DNA of 64,000 nucleotides from JAAXQD01 sp963790095 (GCA_963790095.1 CAWBNO010000020.1:1-64000); one strand, 5' to 3'; shown: positions 1 through 9,343, counted from the stretch's first letter. Notes: generated by a model from the letters alone, not told the origin. A program made the numbers and translations.

Positions 1-2
1 AA

Positions 3-2094
3 GGCGGCTTCAGGCCCGGTCGCCGGACTCTCAAAATCAGACCCGGCGCCGATGCCGGGTTAAAGAGAGTTTTTTCCGGCATCGGCGTACCGGCAAAAAC
101 ACCCTTTAAACCCGACCCGTTCAGCTCGAGGCCGTATCGGCGATCCAACATGATGATTGCCTGGTGACCGCCCCCACCGGATCGGGCAAGACCTGGATCG
201 CCGAGCAGGCCATTTCGCGCCTCCTGGACGCCAACAGGCAAGCCTGGTACGCCTCCCCTTTAAAAGCACTTTCAAACGCCAAGTACGCGGATTTCTGCAC
301 CCTTTTCGGCAGCCGCAACGTGGGTATCCTAACCGGTGACCGCAAGGAGAACCCGGACGCCGCGGTGATCGTCGGGACCACCGAAATTCTTCGCAACCAG
401 CTATACGACGCCATGCACACCGGCCAAACCCTGGCGGCCGACCTGGTGATCCTGGACGAGGCCCACTTTTTGGGCGATCCGGATCGGGGAGTGGTCTGGG
501 AAGAGATCATGATTTATCTTCCCGCAAGAATTCCGCTGCTGCTGCTCTCGGCTACCATCGGCAACGGACGCCAGATTGCCGCCTGGCTGGAGTCGATCCG
601 CTTGCGGACCTGCGCCGTGGTCGAGGAAACCCGTCGTCCCGTGCCCCTGTTTCCTCTGCTGTTTCATCCTTCCGGCACCCTGCTGCCGTTGATGGCGCCG
701 GCGGGAAGTCAAGGTCAGGGCCGGATCGACAAGAAAGTCCTGACCTATCTGGGCAGCACTCGGCCCCTTTATGCGGCACCGCCAGGCAGGCTTCCCCCGT
801 TTGGCGACATCCTTGCTGTTTTACGAAAATATCGGCTGCTGCCGGCGCTTTTTTTCCTCAAGTCCCGGGCCGACTGGCGACAAAGCCCTCGAACGCTGTC
901 AGAACAACCGGGTGGCCGACCCACGTCCGGACCGAACAGCACTACCGCAGCCGAGAATCGCGATCTGGTGGCGCCCCACCCTCACATCGACCGCCATCGC
1001 CAGCTGGAGCCCCTGGAACATCTGGCCGTGGGGGCCCACCACAGCGGCCAGCTGCCCGGCGTGGAAGCCTTGTACTGGAAACCCTCATGACCGAGGGGCT
1101 TCTGGATGCTGTGTTTGCCACCTCTACAGTTGCCGCCGGTGTGATTTTTCCCGCCCGGACGATGGTTTTTTTTAATTCCGACCGCTTCAACGGCCGGGAG
1201 TTTCTCCCCCTCGACCCCACTGAATTCCACCAGATGACCGGCCGGGCCGGCCGCCGGGGCATGGACCGGATCGGCTTTGCCCTGGTGGTCCCGGGAAAAT
1301 TCATGGACGTGCGCCGGGTGGCCAAGCTCGTCAACGCCCCGCCGTCGGATGTGTTGAGCCAGATACGGATCAACTTTTCCATGGTCCTCAACCTGCTTTT
1401 CTCCCACACACCGGACCAGATCCGAGATCTTTTAAGCCATTCCTTTGCAACCTTCGTGATGGTTAGAGGGAAAGGCAAAAAAAGCGGCCGCAAACCATTC
1501 GAGGACGAACACAAGATACTCTGGCAGGATTTTCTGCACCATCTCGATTTTCTGAAAGAAACCGGTTATGTCACCCATGACGGTGTGTTGACCGCCGACG
1601 GCATCTGGGCATCCCAACTGAGGGTCGATCAGCCGCTGATGATCGCCGAAGGTTTTCGACGGGGGGTCTTTCCGGAATCCGACCCTGGGCTCCTTGGGGC
1701 CATGACCACCCTGTTCGTCAATGAGCGGGAATCGGACGACCGTATTGAGAAGGCGTTTACGCCAAAAACTCTCTTGAATGCCTTTGTCCGTGTCCAAAAA
1801 GACCTTGGATCGTTCGCAGGGCTCATGGCAGACCGGGGATTCGAGGTCCGGCCGTTGTTCTTGCGGCCGGCAGCCGCCATTTACGCCTGGGCCGTGGGTC
1901 AGCCCTGGGAAAAAGTGCTCGGCATTGCCGAGATGGAAGAGGGCGACCTTGCCATGCTGATTCTGCGGACCGCGGACAATCTGAGACACATCCGGTCCCT
2001 TAAACGGGTGTTTCCTGAAGCCGCCCTCACCTCGGCAACGTCCATCGATCTTATCCTGAGAAGTCCAGTGGCGATGGAGTTCGACCTTATTTAA
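3..2094 (+). pseudogene. Ski2-like DEAD/DEAH-box helicase, frameshifted and possibly 5'-truncated
   Basis: Superfamily 2 helicase of the Ski2/Mtr4 type, which unwinds nucleic acid with ATP. Visible motifs in order are a Q-motif-like stretch, Walker A (APTGSGKT), DEAH box (ILDEAHF), motif III (LLSAT), the C-terminal helicase motif (FHQMTGRAGRRGMD) and a DSHCT-like tail (DLAMLILRTADNLRHIRS). The product is spread over three frames. One base appears to be missing near 120. About five single-base insertions seem to lie between 870 and 1075, where expected segments (DKALERCQ, ENRDLV, HRQLEPLEHLAVGAHHSGQLP, AWK, then LMTEGLLDAVFATSTVAAG) fall in successive frames. The reading continues to the left window edge, so the start is not seen. 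The stretch is visibly more GC-rich than what follows. It is either a decaying gene or poor sequence; the long clean 3' part (about 1087-2094) favours sequence errors slightly. Confidence 0.75.
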
Positions 2095-2202
2095 TCCATT
2101 GATAGAAACAAAATTACGCTCCTGTAGTTAAGGCACGCGAAGGATCGCAATTGAATGGAAAAGCTCAATGGGATATAAATTAATGCTTAAGGACTGAAAA
2201 AT

Positions 2203-2930
2203 ATGATTACGAAAACCGTGGATCTTACAGACCATCGCAGGATTTATCGATTCAGGGGAACGGCCGGCAATATTTACATTATTGAAGATCATCGGAAAGG
2301 GGCCACATACCTTGTGGATTGCGGGATGCCGTCGGATGCCAAGAATCTGGTAACATCGTTGCGAAAAGTTTAAGCCCTTAACACGGATTGTCTGCACCCA
2401 CTTTCATGTGGATCACGTCTCGGGATGGATTCGTCTTAAAAACCGATATACAGACTGTAAAATTTGGTGTCATACAGCGGCCAGGCCCTTTGTTGTAGGA
2501 GATGCGCGGATTTCCTTTCCTTCGTTTGCGCATATCCAAGAGATTCTCATACCGTGCATGAAGGAAGCCGGCTATTTTCCGGGCTTTTTCGATCTGTCAA
2601 TGGCGGGTTGTACGGAACGCCCTTTAAAAAAGGGTTTCAGTTGGACCGTATAAGGTTCTTTGCAAATGAGCCGTCTGTTGTGCCGGGCTTTCCAACAATC
2701 CATACACCCGGGCACACTCCCGACTCGGTGTCTTTTTTCGATGGGGACAGCGGCATTTTGATCTGCGGAGATTTGTTGGTGGTTATCGACGGGAAGCTCA
2801 TCCGCAACACGTTTGCCACCAGCAAAAAAGATCAGGAAGACTCGATCAAAAAAATTAAAAAGTTAATGGGTTGAAGTATATCTTTCCGGGTCATGGTGAT
2901 TGCGTGCCGTTTACCAAAGATCAAATTTGA
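2203..2930 (+). pseudogene. Metallo-beta-lactamase-fold hydrolase, frameshifted
   Basis: Remains of an MBL-fold metal-dependent hydrolase. The zinc-binding motif is present as CTHFHVDHVSGW, followed by the second-site motif TIHTPGHTPDSVSF with ICGDL, and a final IFPGHGD. The ATG has a weak upstream region, and the N-terminal part (YIIEDHRKGATYLVDCGMP) ends at a TAA in its own frame. The next part is read in another frame, the third returns to the first, and the last about 18 residues need one more shift. That makes about three single-base changes in 730 bp. The last in-frame stop (TGA) is formed by the first bases of the palindromic repeat that follows. The substrate cannot be inferred. Pseudogene or sequencing error. 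Confidence 0.65.
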
Positions 2931-3120
2931 CGGTCTCGTAAAAAGTCTGATTTTGCTCCGCTCCCAAGCAATTTTGGGATTCGTGACTCGCCTGGCTAAA
3001 TTGCAAGAGCTCGGGCTAACGCCCTCAAACAGCTTGCAAATTTTTAACGCCAGACGCATCATGAATCTTTCTCCAAAATTGCTCGATGTCGCTCACAAAA
3101 GACTTTTTACGAAACCGTCA
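2928..3120. repeat. Palindromic repeat family 1, copy A (MITE-like)
   Basis: About 193 bp bounded by inverted ends: TGACGGTCTCGTAAAAAGTC on the left and its near-complement ending GACTTTTTACGAAACCGTCA on the right. Related copies lie near 6670, 38888 and 42387, and fragments near 14624 and 58155. It has no coding potential. It touches the stop codon of the broken MBL gene. Confidence 0.8.
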
Positions 3121-3196
3121 ATAATAGTCGATTGATAAAATATATTCTGTAGGGTATCAATAATATTGAATGGCTTGACAACCGATAAAAAAATTG

Positions 3197-3412
3197 TACG
3201 TGTTCAGGGGGTGCGCTCCCCCGCTTCACTCCGGCGTCTACGTGTCTGGTCATTTCAATGACTTAGCAGCGGGGGCATTCCTGCCCCTCCGCGTTCTCCC
3301 GCAAAAAGCATGCGGGGAGCCGCGGTACTCCCCCACTGCTAAGCCATTGAAATAACGAGAGCCGGCTTCCGCCAATATCGTTACACGGGGGAGCGCACCT
3401 CCTGAACACGCA
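3197..3412. repeat. Palindromic repeat family 2, copy A
   Basis: Long GC-rich inverted repeat. The outer arms are GTGTTCAGGGGGTGCGCTCC at the left and its near-complement (GAGCGCACCTCCTGAACAC) at the right. A second nested pair, TTTCAATGACTTAGCAG against CTGCTAAGCCATTGAAA, lies inside. The right half (CATTGAAATAACGA, then TATCGTTAC, then GCGCACCTCCTGAACA) recurs near 48964. Confidence 0.75.
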
Positions 3413-3622
3413 CAAAAAATTAAAGGAAGTTTGACAAGATCAGGAAGGTTAATCAATCCATCACCTGACCGCTTGATTCTGAAATTTCGAGTCCATCCTC
3501 CCTAAAATTATGTTAATGAGCGAGTGGGTTTTTACCACAACATGTTGTATTAAATTTTACTTGACACACAATATGTTTTATAATATGGGTTAAAAAATTA
3601 AGATCTTTTTCACATATTAACC

Positions 3623-3746
3623 TTGATAGTTCGGTAAAAAGTTTAAAGTAAAACGTGAAAAGTCTATATGTTGTTCAATATTGCTTCTTAATGTACTAAA
3701 TGTAGTCGTTTTAAATTTCACGTTTCACTTTTTACAAATTTATCAA
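3623..3746. repeat. AT-rich repeat family 4, intact copy
   Basis: About 124 bp with ends TTGATAGTTCGGTAAAAAG and ACAAATTTATCAA. Its reverse complement is found at 58744-59029, where it is split by another element. This copy shows the uninterrupted form and so fixes the insertion point in the other copy. Confidence 0.75.
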
Positions 3747-3797
3747 CCTTTGAATGGTAATATATCATGATGAAAGAGGTCCTAAAATGTCCACATG

Positions 3798-3834
3798 AAG
3801 CCTCCATAGGAGTTCTATATCCTTTTGGAGGCTT
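3798..3834. other. Stable hairpin
   Basis: AAGCCTCCA pairs with TGGAGGCTT, with a further inner AGGA/TCCT pairing. The 3' arm is followed by TTATTAA. It could be a terminator, or the body of a small RNA, but no upstream gene is evident. Confidence 0.4.
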
Positions 3835-4154
3835 TATTAATTCATCGGCAAAGCCAACCTGTCTTGAAAGAAGAAACCGTTTCGGTAATAGCGAGAGCAG
3901 TATAATGGTTATGCTGCTCGTGAACAAGTGGTGGCTGACCGATTCATTTCCAATTTTATAGCGATGAAATGTTTTTTTAACATTTGAAGCCTAGACGCGC
4001 CATCAGAAATATCAGTTGAAATACCTCCTCCAGAACCACGCCCAATAGTTTTCTTCAAGATCATCAAAGCTATACAAATGGAATGATTATGTCGGCACCA
4101 TGATGTAAATCGTTTTTTGACAGCTGAAATGATATTACGGGTAAAAAGGAGGTA

Positions 4155-5231
4155 ATGGTGAGGATTATCTCGATTGCCAACCAAAAAGGAGGATGCGGAA
4201 AGACAACATCCTCAATTAACTTATCCGCATGCTTGGCCCATAAAGGTCGGAAGGTACTTCTCATCGATATGGATCCCCAGGGGCATTCTGCGATAGGTTT
4301 AAATATCGATATCAGCAAGTTGAAAAAAACAGTTTTCGACACCCTTTGCGGTTCGAATGACGCGAAAGTCGTTTTCGAGGACGTGACAATTCAGGTTGAC
4401 GACAATTTCGATATCGCACCATCAAATATTTCTTTGAGTACCTTTGAGCAGCATCTTTCCATGGTACAAGGCAGGGAGACCAAGCTTAAAGAAGCGATTG
4501 ACGGTTTAAATACAATTTATGATTACATCATCATTGACTGTCCCCCAAGCCTCGGATTGCTGACGTTTAATTCCCTCATTGCTTCGACGGAGGTGATGGT
4601 TCCTATTGAGATGAGCTTGTTTTCACTGCAGGGGATTAGCAGGCTGCTGGAGATAATAACGATGGTTCGGGAAAAAACAGGGCATGAAATTCGGATAAAA
4701 GTTATTGCAACGATGTACGATAAACGGACAAGAATCGCAAAAGAAGTTCTGCAGGATATCAAAAATCATTTTAATGATTCTATGTTTAGAACAGTTGTAA
4801 ATACCAACGTAAAGTTGAAGGAAGCCGCAAGTTTTGGCAGATCCATTGTTGATTATGATCAAAAAGCCAAGGGCTTCAGGGACTATATGGCCCTTGCAAA
4901 GGAAGTGATCGCAGAAGAAAAAGTTCTTGGAATAGGACATGTTAAAAAAACAAAGCCTTTTCCTTTACCCACCATGGTAGAAAAGCAATTTTTCTACCAT
5001 GCACCGAAAGCAAATCGCGTTAACATAGTTGGGACCTTCAACAATTGGAACACCTCCGAAGAATCTCTCATGGAACGCAAAAAAGATGGGACATGGTCAA
5101 AACGTGTCTATCTTGCACCGGGTACATACCAATACCGGTTTCTGATAGATGATGTATGGGTTGAAGATCAAAACAATTCCTACCAAGTTGACAATGTGTT
5201 TGGAGGCAAAAACTCCGTCGTCGAGATCTAA
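4155..5231 (+). CDS. ParA-family ATPase fused to a C-terminal glycogen-binding (CBM48/AMPK-type) domain
   Basis: 358 aa. Residues about 1-255 form a ParA/Soj-type partition ATPase: deviant Walker A KGGCGKTT (residues 11-18), a Walker A' region (LLIDMDPQGHS), Walker B-like YDYIIIDCPPSLG and the usual EMSLFSLQG segment. Residues about 275-358 read as an AMPK-beta/CBM48 starch- or glycogen-binding fold (VNIVGTFNNWN, then DGTWSKRVYLAPGTYQYRFLIDDVWVED). ParA ATPases position DNA or large cargo over the nucleoid, and CBM48 binds alpha-glucan. The fusion suggests a ParA that carries or tracks polyglucose granules, which is inference. The GGAGG lies only 2 nt before the ATG, so the GTG codon next to it may be the true start. 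The next gene begins 9 nt downstream. Confidence 0.85.
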   Translation: MVRIISIANQKGGCGKTTSSINLSACLAHKGRKVLLIDMDPQGHSAIGLNIDISKLKKTVFDTLCGSNDAKVVFEDVTIQVDDNFDIAPSNISLSTFEQHLSMVQGRETKLKEAIDGLNTIYDYIIIDCPPSLGLLTFNSLIASTEVMVPIEMSLFSLQGISRLLEIITMVREKTGHEIRIKVIATMYDKRTRIAKEVLQDIKNHFNDSMFRTVVNTNVKLKEAASFGRSIVDYDQKAKGFRDYMALAKEVIAEEKVLGIGHVKKTKPFPLPTMVEKQFFYHAPKANRVNIVGTFNNWNTSEESLMERKKDGTWSKRVYLAPGTYQYRFLIDDVWVEDQNNSYQVDNVFGGKNSVVEI

Positions 5232-5240
5232 GGGGAAAAA

Positions 5241-5795
5241 ATGGGAAAAAAGCGACTTGGCCGTGGATTCAATGACATTTCAGACATCTTTTTATCAACC
5301 CAGATGGATAAAAAGATGCTGGGTGGATTCTCTTCAGAAAAGTTAAGGAATGAAACCTGTGAATCTTGTGCTCACATCATCAGTGATTCAAACAAAGCGC
5401 CGAAATGCAAAATTTTCACTTTTGAAAATAAAAAATACGGTGTCCGCTATATGGACACCATATCGCTAACCAGTGGAAACTATTGCGAGTATTTTGAACC
5501 GGTTTTCAAAGAAAATGCCGACAGCAGATTTGGGGCGAAGGGAACACTTAAAAACACCGACGAAATCAACTGTGAGATCGAAGAAAATGTGATTGTCCGA
5601 AAAAATATCGCATATCCAAACACCCCATATGCCCAACAAGATATTTTAAATTCCCTTGCCAGGCATCTTGAAGAGAACTACAATGTAAAGCGTATTGAGC
5701 TGTCAAAGACGGCCAGAATTTCCCAGCCGGGAAAGAAAAAAAGCATCGAAGAGAAAATCGCCATTTATATTTACGGCGGTTTCAGAAACCCTTGA
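5241..5795 (+). CDS. Small four-cysteine protein with a ParB-like N-terminal peptide
   Basis: 184 aa, no family recognised over the full length. The N-terminus (MGKKRLGRGFNDI) closely resembles the start of chromosomal ParB/Spo0J proteins (KxLGRGLxAL), the peptide that stimulates ParA ATPase. The DNA-binding and CTPase parts of ParB are absent. Cysteines at about 40, 43, 56 and 82 (CESC, later C and YC) could bind zinc or a cluster. The C-terminal part (DILNSLARHLEENYNVKRIELSKTA) is likely a small alpha/beta domain. It follows the ParA-CBM48 gene by 9 nt, so the two are almost certainly co-transcribed. It may be the partner or activator of that ATPase, comparable in logic to McdB with McdA. 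That role is inference. Confidence 0.75.
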   Translation: MGKKRLGRGFNDISDIFLSTQMDKKMLGGFSSEKLRNETCESCAHIISDSNKAPKCKIFTFENKKYGVRYMDTISLTSGNYCEYFEPVFKENADSRFGAKGTLKNTDEINCEIEENVIVRKNIAYPNTPYAQQDILNSLARHLEENYNVKRIELSKTARISQPGKKKSIEEKIAIYIYGGFRNP

Positions 5796-5895
5796 GTTCC
5801 GCAAAAAGGATTTTGGGAGTAAATTTTTCGACGTTATTTATAACCTGAAATGCTCGATATGTTTAATAAAAACAATTTAAATCGAGGAGTATGCA

Positions 5896-6582
5896 ATGAA
5901 AACCACAATCGCAAATAATACAAAGTTCCCTGAGAAAATGACTCTGGAAAAATCGACGGAATTCTTATTTGAGTATAAGAGCAAATCATTGCCCAATAAT
6001 TTGGATGATAGGTATCATACACTAAAACGAAATATAGGTTTCGCATGGTTTGATAGGATGTTAAAAGATTGCCGAAAAGGCAACTGCCCAACATATTTCT
6101 CTGATGATATTTTTTATGCTTTAACGGATGTGTCGCTGGAAGGGTACGTACTGCAAAAGGCGTATCATTTTTCAAATGCCGAGGTTGGAATTAATGATAC
6201 CGAAAGATATTTTAAAGCACTCGGAGAAATTAATAATGTATTCGTCTGTAAAAAGAAACCAAAACTTAACATTAATTTATTCAACCGAGATTCGAGGCAG
6301 GCTTACTACAAAACAGAAAAAAAATCGACAGTCTATCAGTCGGTCAGACTTCGAAAAGCCTATTGGAATTATTTAAAGGAATATCCAAATAATGATCAAA
6401 TAGAAGACTACTTTTTTACATGTGATTTTATTGACCGGGCCCATCGAATTTATAACAAACAAAGATGTACGTCAGAAGACTTTGAAACCTATAAAGAATT
6501 ATTGTCTGAAAATCGTCATATTGCAAACCCTTTAGACCTATTCAGGTTTTGTATCATTAAGAAAAAGAAAAGCATAAATTGA
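5896..6582 (+). CDS. Hypothetical protein, 228 aa
   Basis: Not recognised. A good ribosome-binding site (GAGGAG) lies 6 nt before the ATG. The protein is soluble in appearance, lysine- and tyrosine-rich, and mostly helical by eye, with no signal peptide or membrane segment. Scattered cysteines (DCRKGNC, later single ones) form no clear metal motif. Base composition is markedly AT-rich compared with the flanking housekeeping genes. It lies 100 bp after the ParB-like small protein on the same strand and may be a third member of that cluster. It could equally be an independent acquired gene. Confidence 0.6.
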   Translation: MKTTIANNTKFPEKMTLEKSTEFLFEYKSKSLPNNLDDRYHTLKRNIGFAWFDRMLKDCRKGNCPTYFSDDIFYALTDVSLEGYVLQKAYHFSNAEVGINDTERYFKALGEINNVFVCKKKPKLNINLFNRDSRQAYYKTEKKSTVYQSVRLRKAYWNYLKEYPNNDQIEDYFFTCDFIDRAHRIYNKQRCTSEDFETYKELLSENRHIANPLDLFRFCIIKKKKSIN

Positions 6583-6669
6583 GACCTTTGATAAATGTTC
6601 ATTTTTGTTCAAGTTCAAGGAAGGTGAAAATTTTAACCACAGTGAATACATTGAGTATTTCGAGGATTA

Positions 6670-6831
6670 AAATCTGAGCCTGACGCAGAAATTGCAAAGA
6701 GGACGTTTGGGCAAACGGCCTCAAACAGCTTGCAATTTTAAGTCAGACGCATAATGCACTTGTCTCCAATAATGACGTCGCTCGATTTTTAAGTCGCTCA
6801 CGAAAAGACTTTTTAATCGACTAACCGTCAA
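6670..6831. repeat. Palindromic repeat family 1, diverged copy B
   Basis: Shares CCTCAAACAGCTTGCAA, the CAGACGCAT segment, a TGTCTCCAA-like stretch, GTCGCTC and AAAGACTTTTTA with copy A in the same order. The ends are degraded (AATCGACTAACCGTCAAT). It lies between the unknown 228-aa gene and the receiver gene. Confidence 0.65.
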
Positions 6832-6843
6832 TTTTGGGCTTTT

Positions 6844-7212
6844 TTAAGAAATAAGTTCCTTAATTGCTTTGTCAAGTTCGGAAAGTTCAAATGGTTTTGA
6901 CAATACCGTATCCGCTTGGGATTCCATTGCGAACCCTCCAGGAAACTCCCCCCATCCGGTTATGGCAATAACGGGTGTATCTGGGAATTTTTCCTTGATT
7001 ATTGAAATAAAGCCAATCCCACTGATTTTGGGCATAACGAGATCTGTTATGACCAGGTCAAATCTTTGTTTTTCAGTTTCAAGCAACTTCAATCCGTTCA
7101 AGCCATCAGAAGCTGAGATGACATCGTACCCTTTATCTCTAAGAAAATCTTCAAGGGTGGCCAAAACATGCTCGTCATCATCAATTATTAACAATTTTAG
7201 TGGCTGGTCCAT
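6844..7212 (-). CDS. Single-domain response regulator (receiver only)
   Basis: 122 aa from the chosen ATG. It is a CheY-like receiver: acidic pocket LLIIDDDEH, phospho-acceptor aspartate in DLVITDLVMP, Thr in VIAITGWGE and Lys in VLSKPFEL. There is no output domain. A longer frame adds 16 residues upstream, but the start used puts the receiver beta-1 strand at the usual position and has a GGAG upstream. It probably relays phosphate from a hybrid or orphan kinase. The nearest kinase gene is 2 kb away on the opposite strand, so its partner is unknown. Confidence 0.85.
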   Translation of the reverse strand: MDQPLKLLIIDDDEHVLATLEDFLRDKGYDVISASDGLNGLKLLETEKQRFDLVITDLVMPKISGIGFISIIKEKFPDTPVIAITGWGEFPGGFAMESQADTVLSKPFELSELDKAIKELIS

Positions 7213-7285
7213 TGTATTTAATCTCCAATTATTATAAGAAAAAGAGTTTTGCTGACCCAAACCTTTCCTGTTTGGTGTTTTTGTG

Positions 7286-7372
7286 AAGGAGCGGTTTTAA
7301 TTTTCGCCTAAACCGGGCGCTTTGCACCCGGCAGCAAATCCAACGATTATAGCATTTACGTGCTTTTGACTC
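7286..7372. repeat. Repeat family 3, copy A
   Basis: Contains the hairpin ACCGGGCGCTTTGCACCCGG-like core, then CAACGATTATAGCA, ACGTGCTTTT and GACTCAA. The same order of blocks occurs at 47866-47993. It lies between the start of the receiver gene and the end of the decarboxylase gene, both on the minus strand. Confidence 0.65.
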
Positions 7373-7375
7373 AAC

Positions 7376-9022
7376 TCAGGCCAACCTGTTTTTATATATT
7401 TCTTCCTGCTCGTCGAGAATCTCCCGCAAAATTTCCATGGTGGTCATGGGGTTCATAATTACGGCCCGAAGCACCACCATGTCCTGTCCGGGCCAGGTTG
7501 CCGAGGTTAAGGTGGTTCTGGAGACGAAACTTTTGCCGGCCTCCCGCTGCAGCCGTTGAACCGTCCGATTGAGGGTGTTTAATTTTTCATTGATTTGAGC
7601 GGCTTTTTCCGCATTCCCTTGAACCCGTTGGTTTTTGAAGCCCAACGGACACAGCCTATAGGTGAGGATGTTGAGTTCAGGGGGGGTGACCAGCTGAAAA
7701 TCGGTTCGTTTTTCAATTTCATCGGCAAATTGGCGGGCGGTTTCGATGCCGTGGTCGATGAGCAGTGCATAACCCAGGCTCCCCATGATCTTGAGTGCGC
7801 TGTCGAGAATCAGGGAGTTTGCCTCCCGGGACCCTGACGGCGATTTTATGCCGAGGTCCACCGAGGTGGGCCGGTTGACATAGTTGGAATGATATCTGAT
7901 GCTGTCCATGATCGTTGGATCTTTAAAATAGACCATGCCGCAGCTCATGGGCATGTAAAACTGTTTGTGTCCGTCGATGGTCACCGAATCGGCCCTTTCG
8001 ATTCCGGCGAGCAGATGGCGGTATTTTCCCGACATCAGGGTCGGCCCTCCCCAGGCAGCATCCACATGAAAATGAATGCTGTTTTCCGCGCAAATGTCGC
8101 CCAGGTTTAACAGCGGGTCAACGGAGCCGGTTTCCGTGGTTCCGGCAATGCCGACCAGGGCCAATATGGCTGTTTTTTTTGAGCTTTTCTTTAACGTGCG
8201 GATGGTTTTTTCAAGGGCCAAAAGATCGATCCGGTTCTTCGCATCCACATCTACGGCAACAATGTTCCGGTTGCCGATCCCCAGAATTCCTCCGGATTTG
8301 TTAAATGAATAGTGCCCGCGTTTTGACACCAGAACGACGCTTCGTTCGATTCCGTATGCCTCATAGGCTGCCTTAAGGCCTTCTTTTTCCACACCGTCAA
8401 ATCCGTTTTTTGGGGAAAATCGAGTATTTCGAGCAACCCACAGGGCCGTGAGGTTGGAGAGGGTACCGTTTTCGGTAAAGCAGCCGAGGGTCGTGTGGGT
8501 GCTTTGGATGTGTTCCGTGTAAAAAGCATCGCTTTTCCCGTAAATCAGCCGGTGAATTTTGGCCAACACCTGCTTTTCCACCACCGATACCACCTTGGAC
8601 GTTTCGATTTTAACCACATTTTGATTCAATGCGGCGACGATGGTTTTAAGGTGGACCATAAAAAAAGGAATGGCCGAGGTCATGTGTCCGATAAAATAGG
8701 GTGAGGCCACATTCACGGCATGGGGGGCGATGTCTTCGATGAGATCGGTAATAACGTCGGCCAGTTTTTTTTCAGGATTTTGACTGATAAGGCTGTCCGT
8801 GAATCTGTCGGCCAAATCCTTGAGGCTCACCGCTTCGGTAAACCCCACATGTGTTTTTAGAAAATCGTGGAGTCCGAACAGGATCTGCTCCATGTACTTG
8901 ATCAACGTGGACCTTGCAGCTTCGTTTTCCGGCTGGATGAATGTTCGTGTCAGGGCTTGCCAGTCGGCCACCAGCGATTTTTTCAATGGGGGTGTTTTTT
9001 TGAAGTCCATGAATTTTGTCAT
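7376..9022 (-). CDS. panP: PLP-dependent aspartate 1-decarboxylase (PanP-like)
   Basis: 548 aa, a group II PLP decarboxylase. The PLP lysine is in TIDGHKQFYMPMSCG, preceded by the HVDAAWGGP aspartate motif and a GTTETGS segment. Length and the N-terminal region fit the family of putative aspartate 1-decarboxylases that supply beta-alanine for pantothenate and coenzyme A. Glutamate or another amino acid as substrate cannot be excluded from sequence alone. The gene stands alone on the minus strand, with a receiver gene 160 bp downstream. Beta-alanine supply would replace PanD, which is not in this window. Confidence 0.75.
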   Translation of the reverse strand: MTKFMDFKKTPPLKKSLVADWQALTRTFIQPENEAARSTLIKYMEQILFGLHDFLKTHVGFTEAVSLKDLADRFTDSLISQNPEKKLADVITDLIEDIAPHAVNVASPYFIGHMTSAIPFFMVHLKTIVAALNQNVVKIETSKVVSVVEKQVLAKIHRLIYGKSDAFYTEHIQSTHTTLGCFTENGTLSNLTALWVARNTRFSPKNGFDGVEKEGLKAAYEAYGIERSVVLVSKRGHYSFNKSGGILGIGNRNIVAVDVDAKNRIDLLALEKTIRTLKKSSKKTAILALVGIAGTTETGSVDPLLNLGDICAENSIHFHVDAAWGGPTLMSGKYRHLLAGIERADSVTIDGHKQFYMPMSCGMVYFKDPTIMDSIRYHSNYVNRPTSVDLGIKSPSGSREANSLILDSALKIMGSLGYALLIDHGIETARQFADEIEKRTDFQLVTPPELNILTYRLCPLGFKNQRVQGNAEKAAQINEKLNTLNRTVQRLQREAGKSFVSRTTLTSATWPGQDMVVLRAVIMNPMTTMEILREILDEQEEIYKNRLA

Positions 9023-9343
9023 CCAATACGGCGCGCGGCGGAATTTTTAGGGTTCATCAGATATTGAATCGAGAACCAGCCTTCAAAATTGTAACATGGC
9101 TTTCGTATCATGAGGTTTTTTTGATGCCAAGAGAATATTTTTGATGATGCACATTCAGATTGTCTATTGCCAACCCTGGACCATTTATAATAAGAGCATG
9201 GGTTAGAGAAACACGGTTGGTTGTTTTTTTCAAAATGGCCGCAAACACAATTTGTTCTGTCCGGCTCGACCCAAAACAAAAGTCCGGGCTGTAATGGTAT
9301 CAAACCCGGTCCAGGTGTCGGGTTCATTAGGTTGCGAGTGCCC
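9023..9343. other. Divergent intergenic region before the histidine kinase
   Basis: 321 bp between divergent genes. It has poly-T tracts and a small hairpin (AACCCGGTCCAGGTGTCGGGTT) just before the kinase start. No clear promoter boxes were picked out. Confidence 0.4.

Larger units (their letters stand above)
3121..4154. other. Gene-free stretch rich in palindromic repeats
   Basis: No convincing gene is seen. The stretch holds a GC-rich palindrome (3197-3412), an AT-rich element (3623-3746) and a long hairpin (3798-3834). Around 3525-3585 there is an AT-rich promoter-like area with a CAACATGTTG dyad and a TTGACA box. The short open frames here have no recognisable product. Confidence 0.5.

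Noticed and set aside
3767..3961. 64-codon frame in the repeat-rich stretch
   Set aside because: Spans a hairpin, has no recognisable fold and no conserved neighbour.
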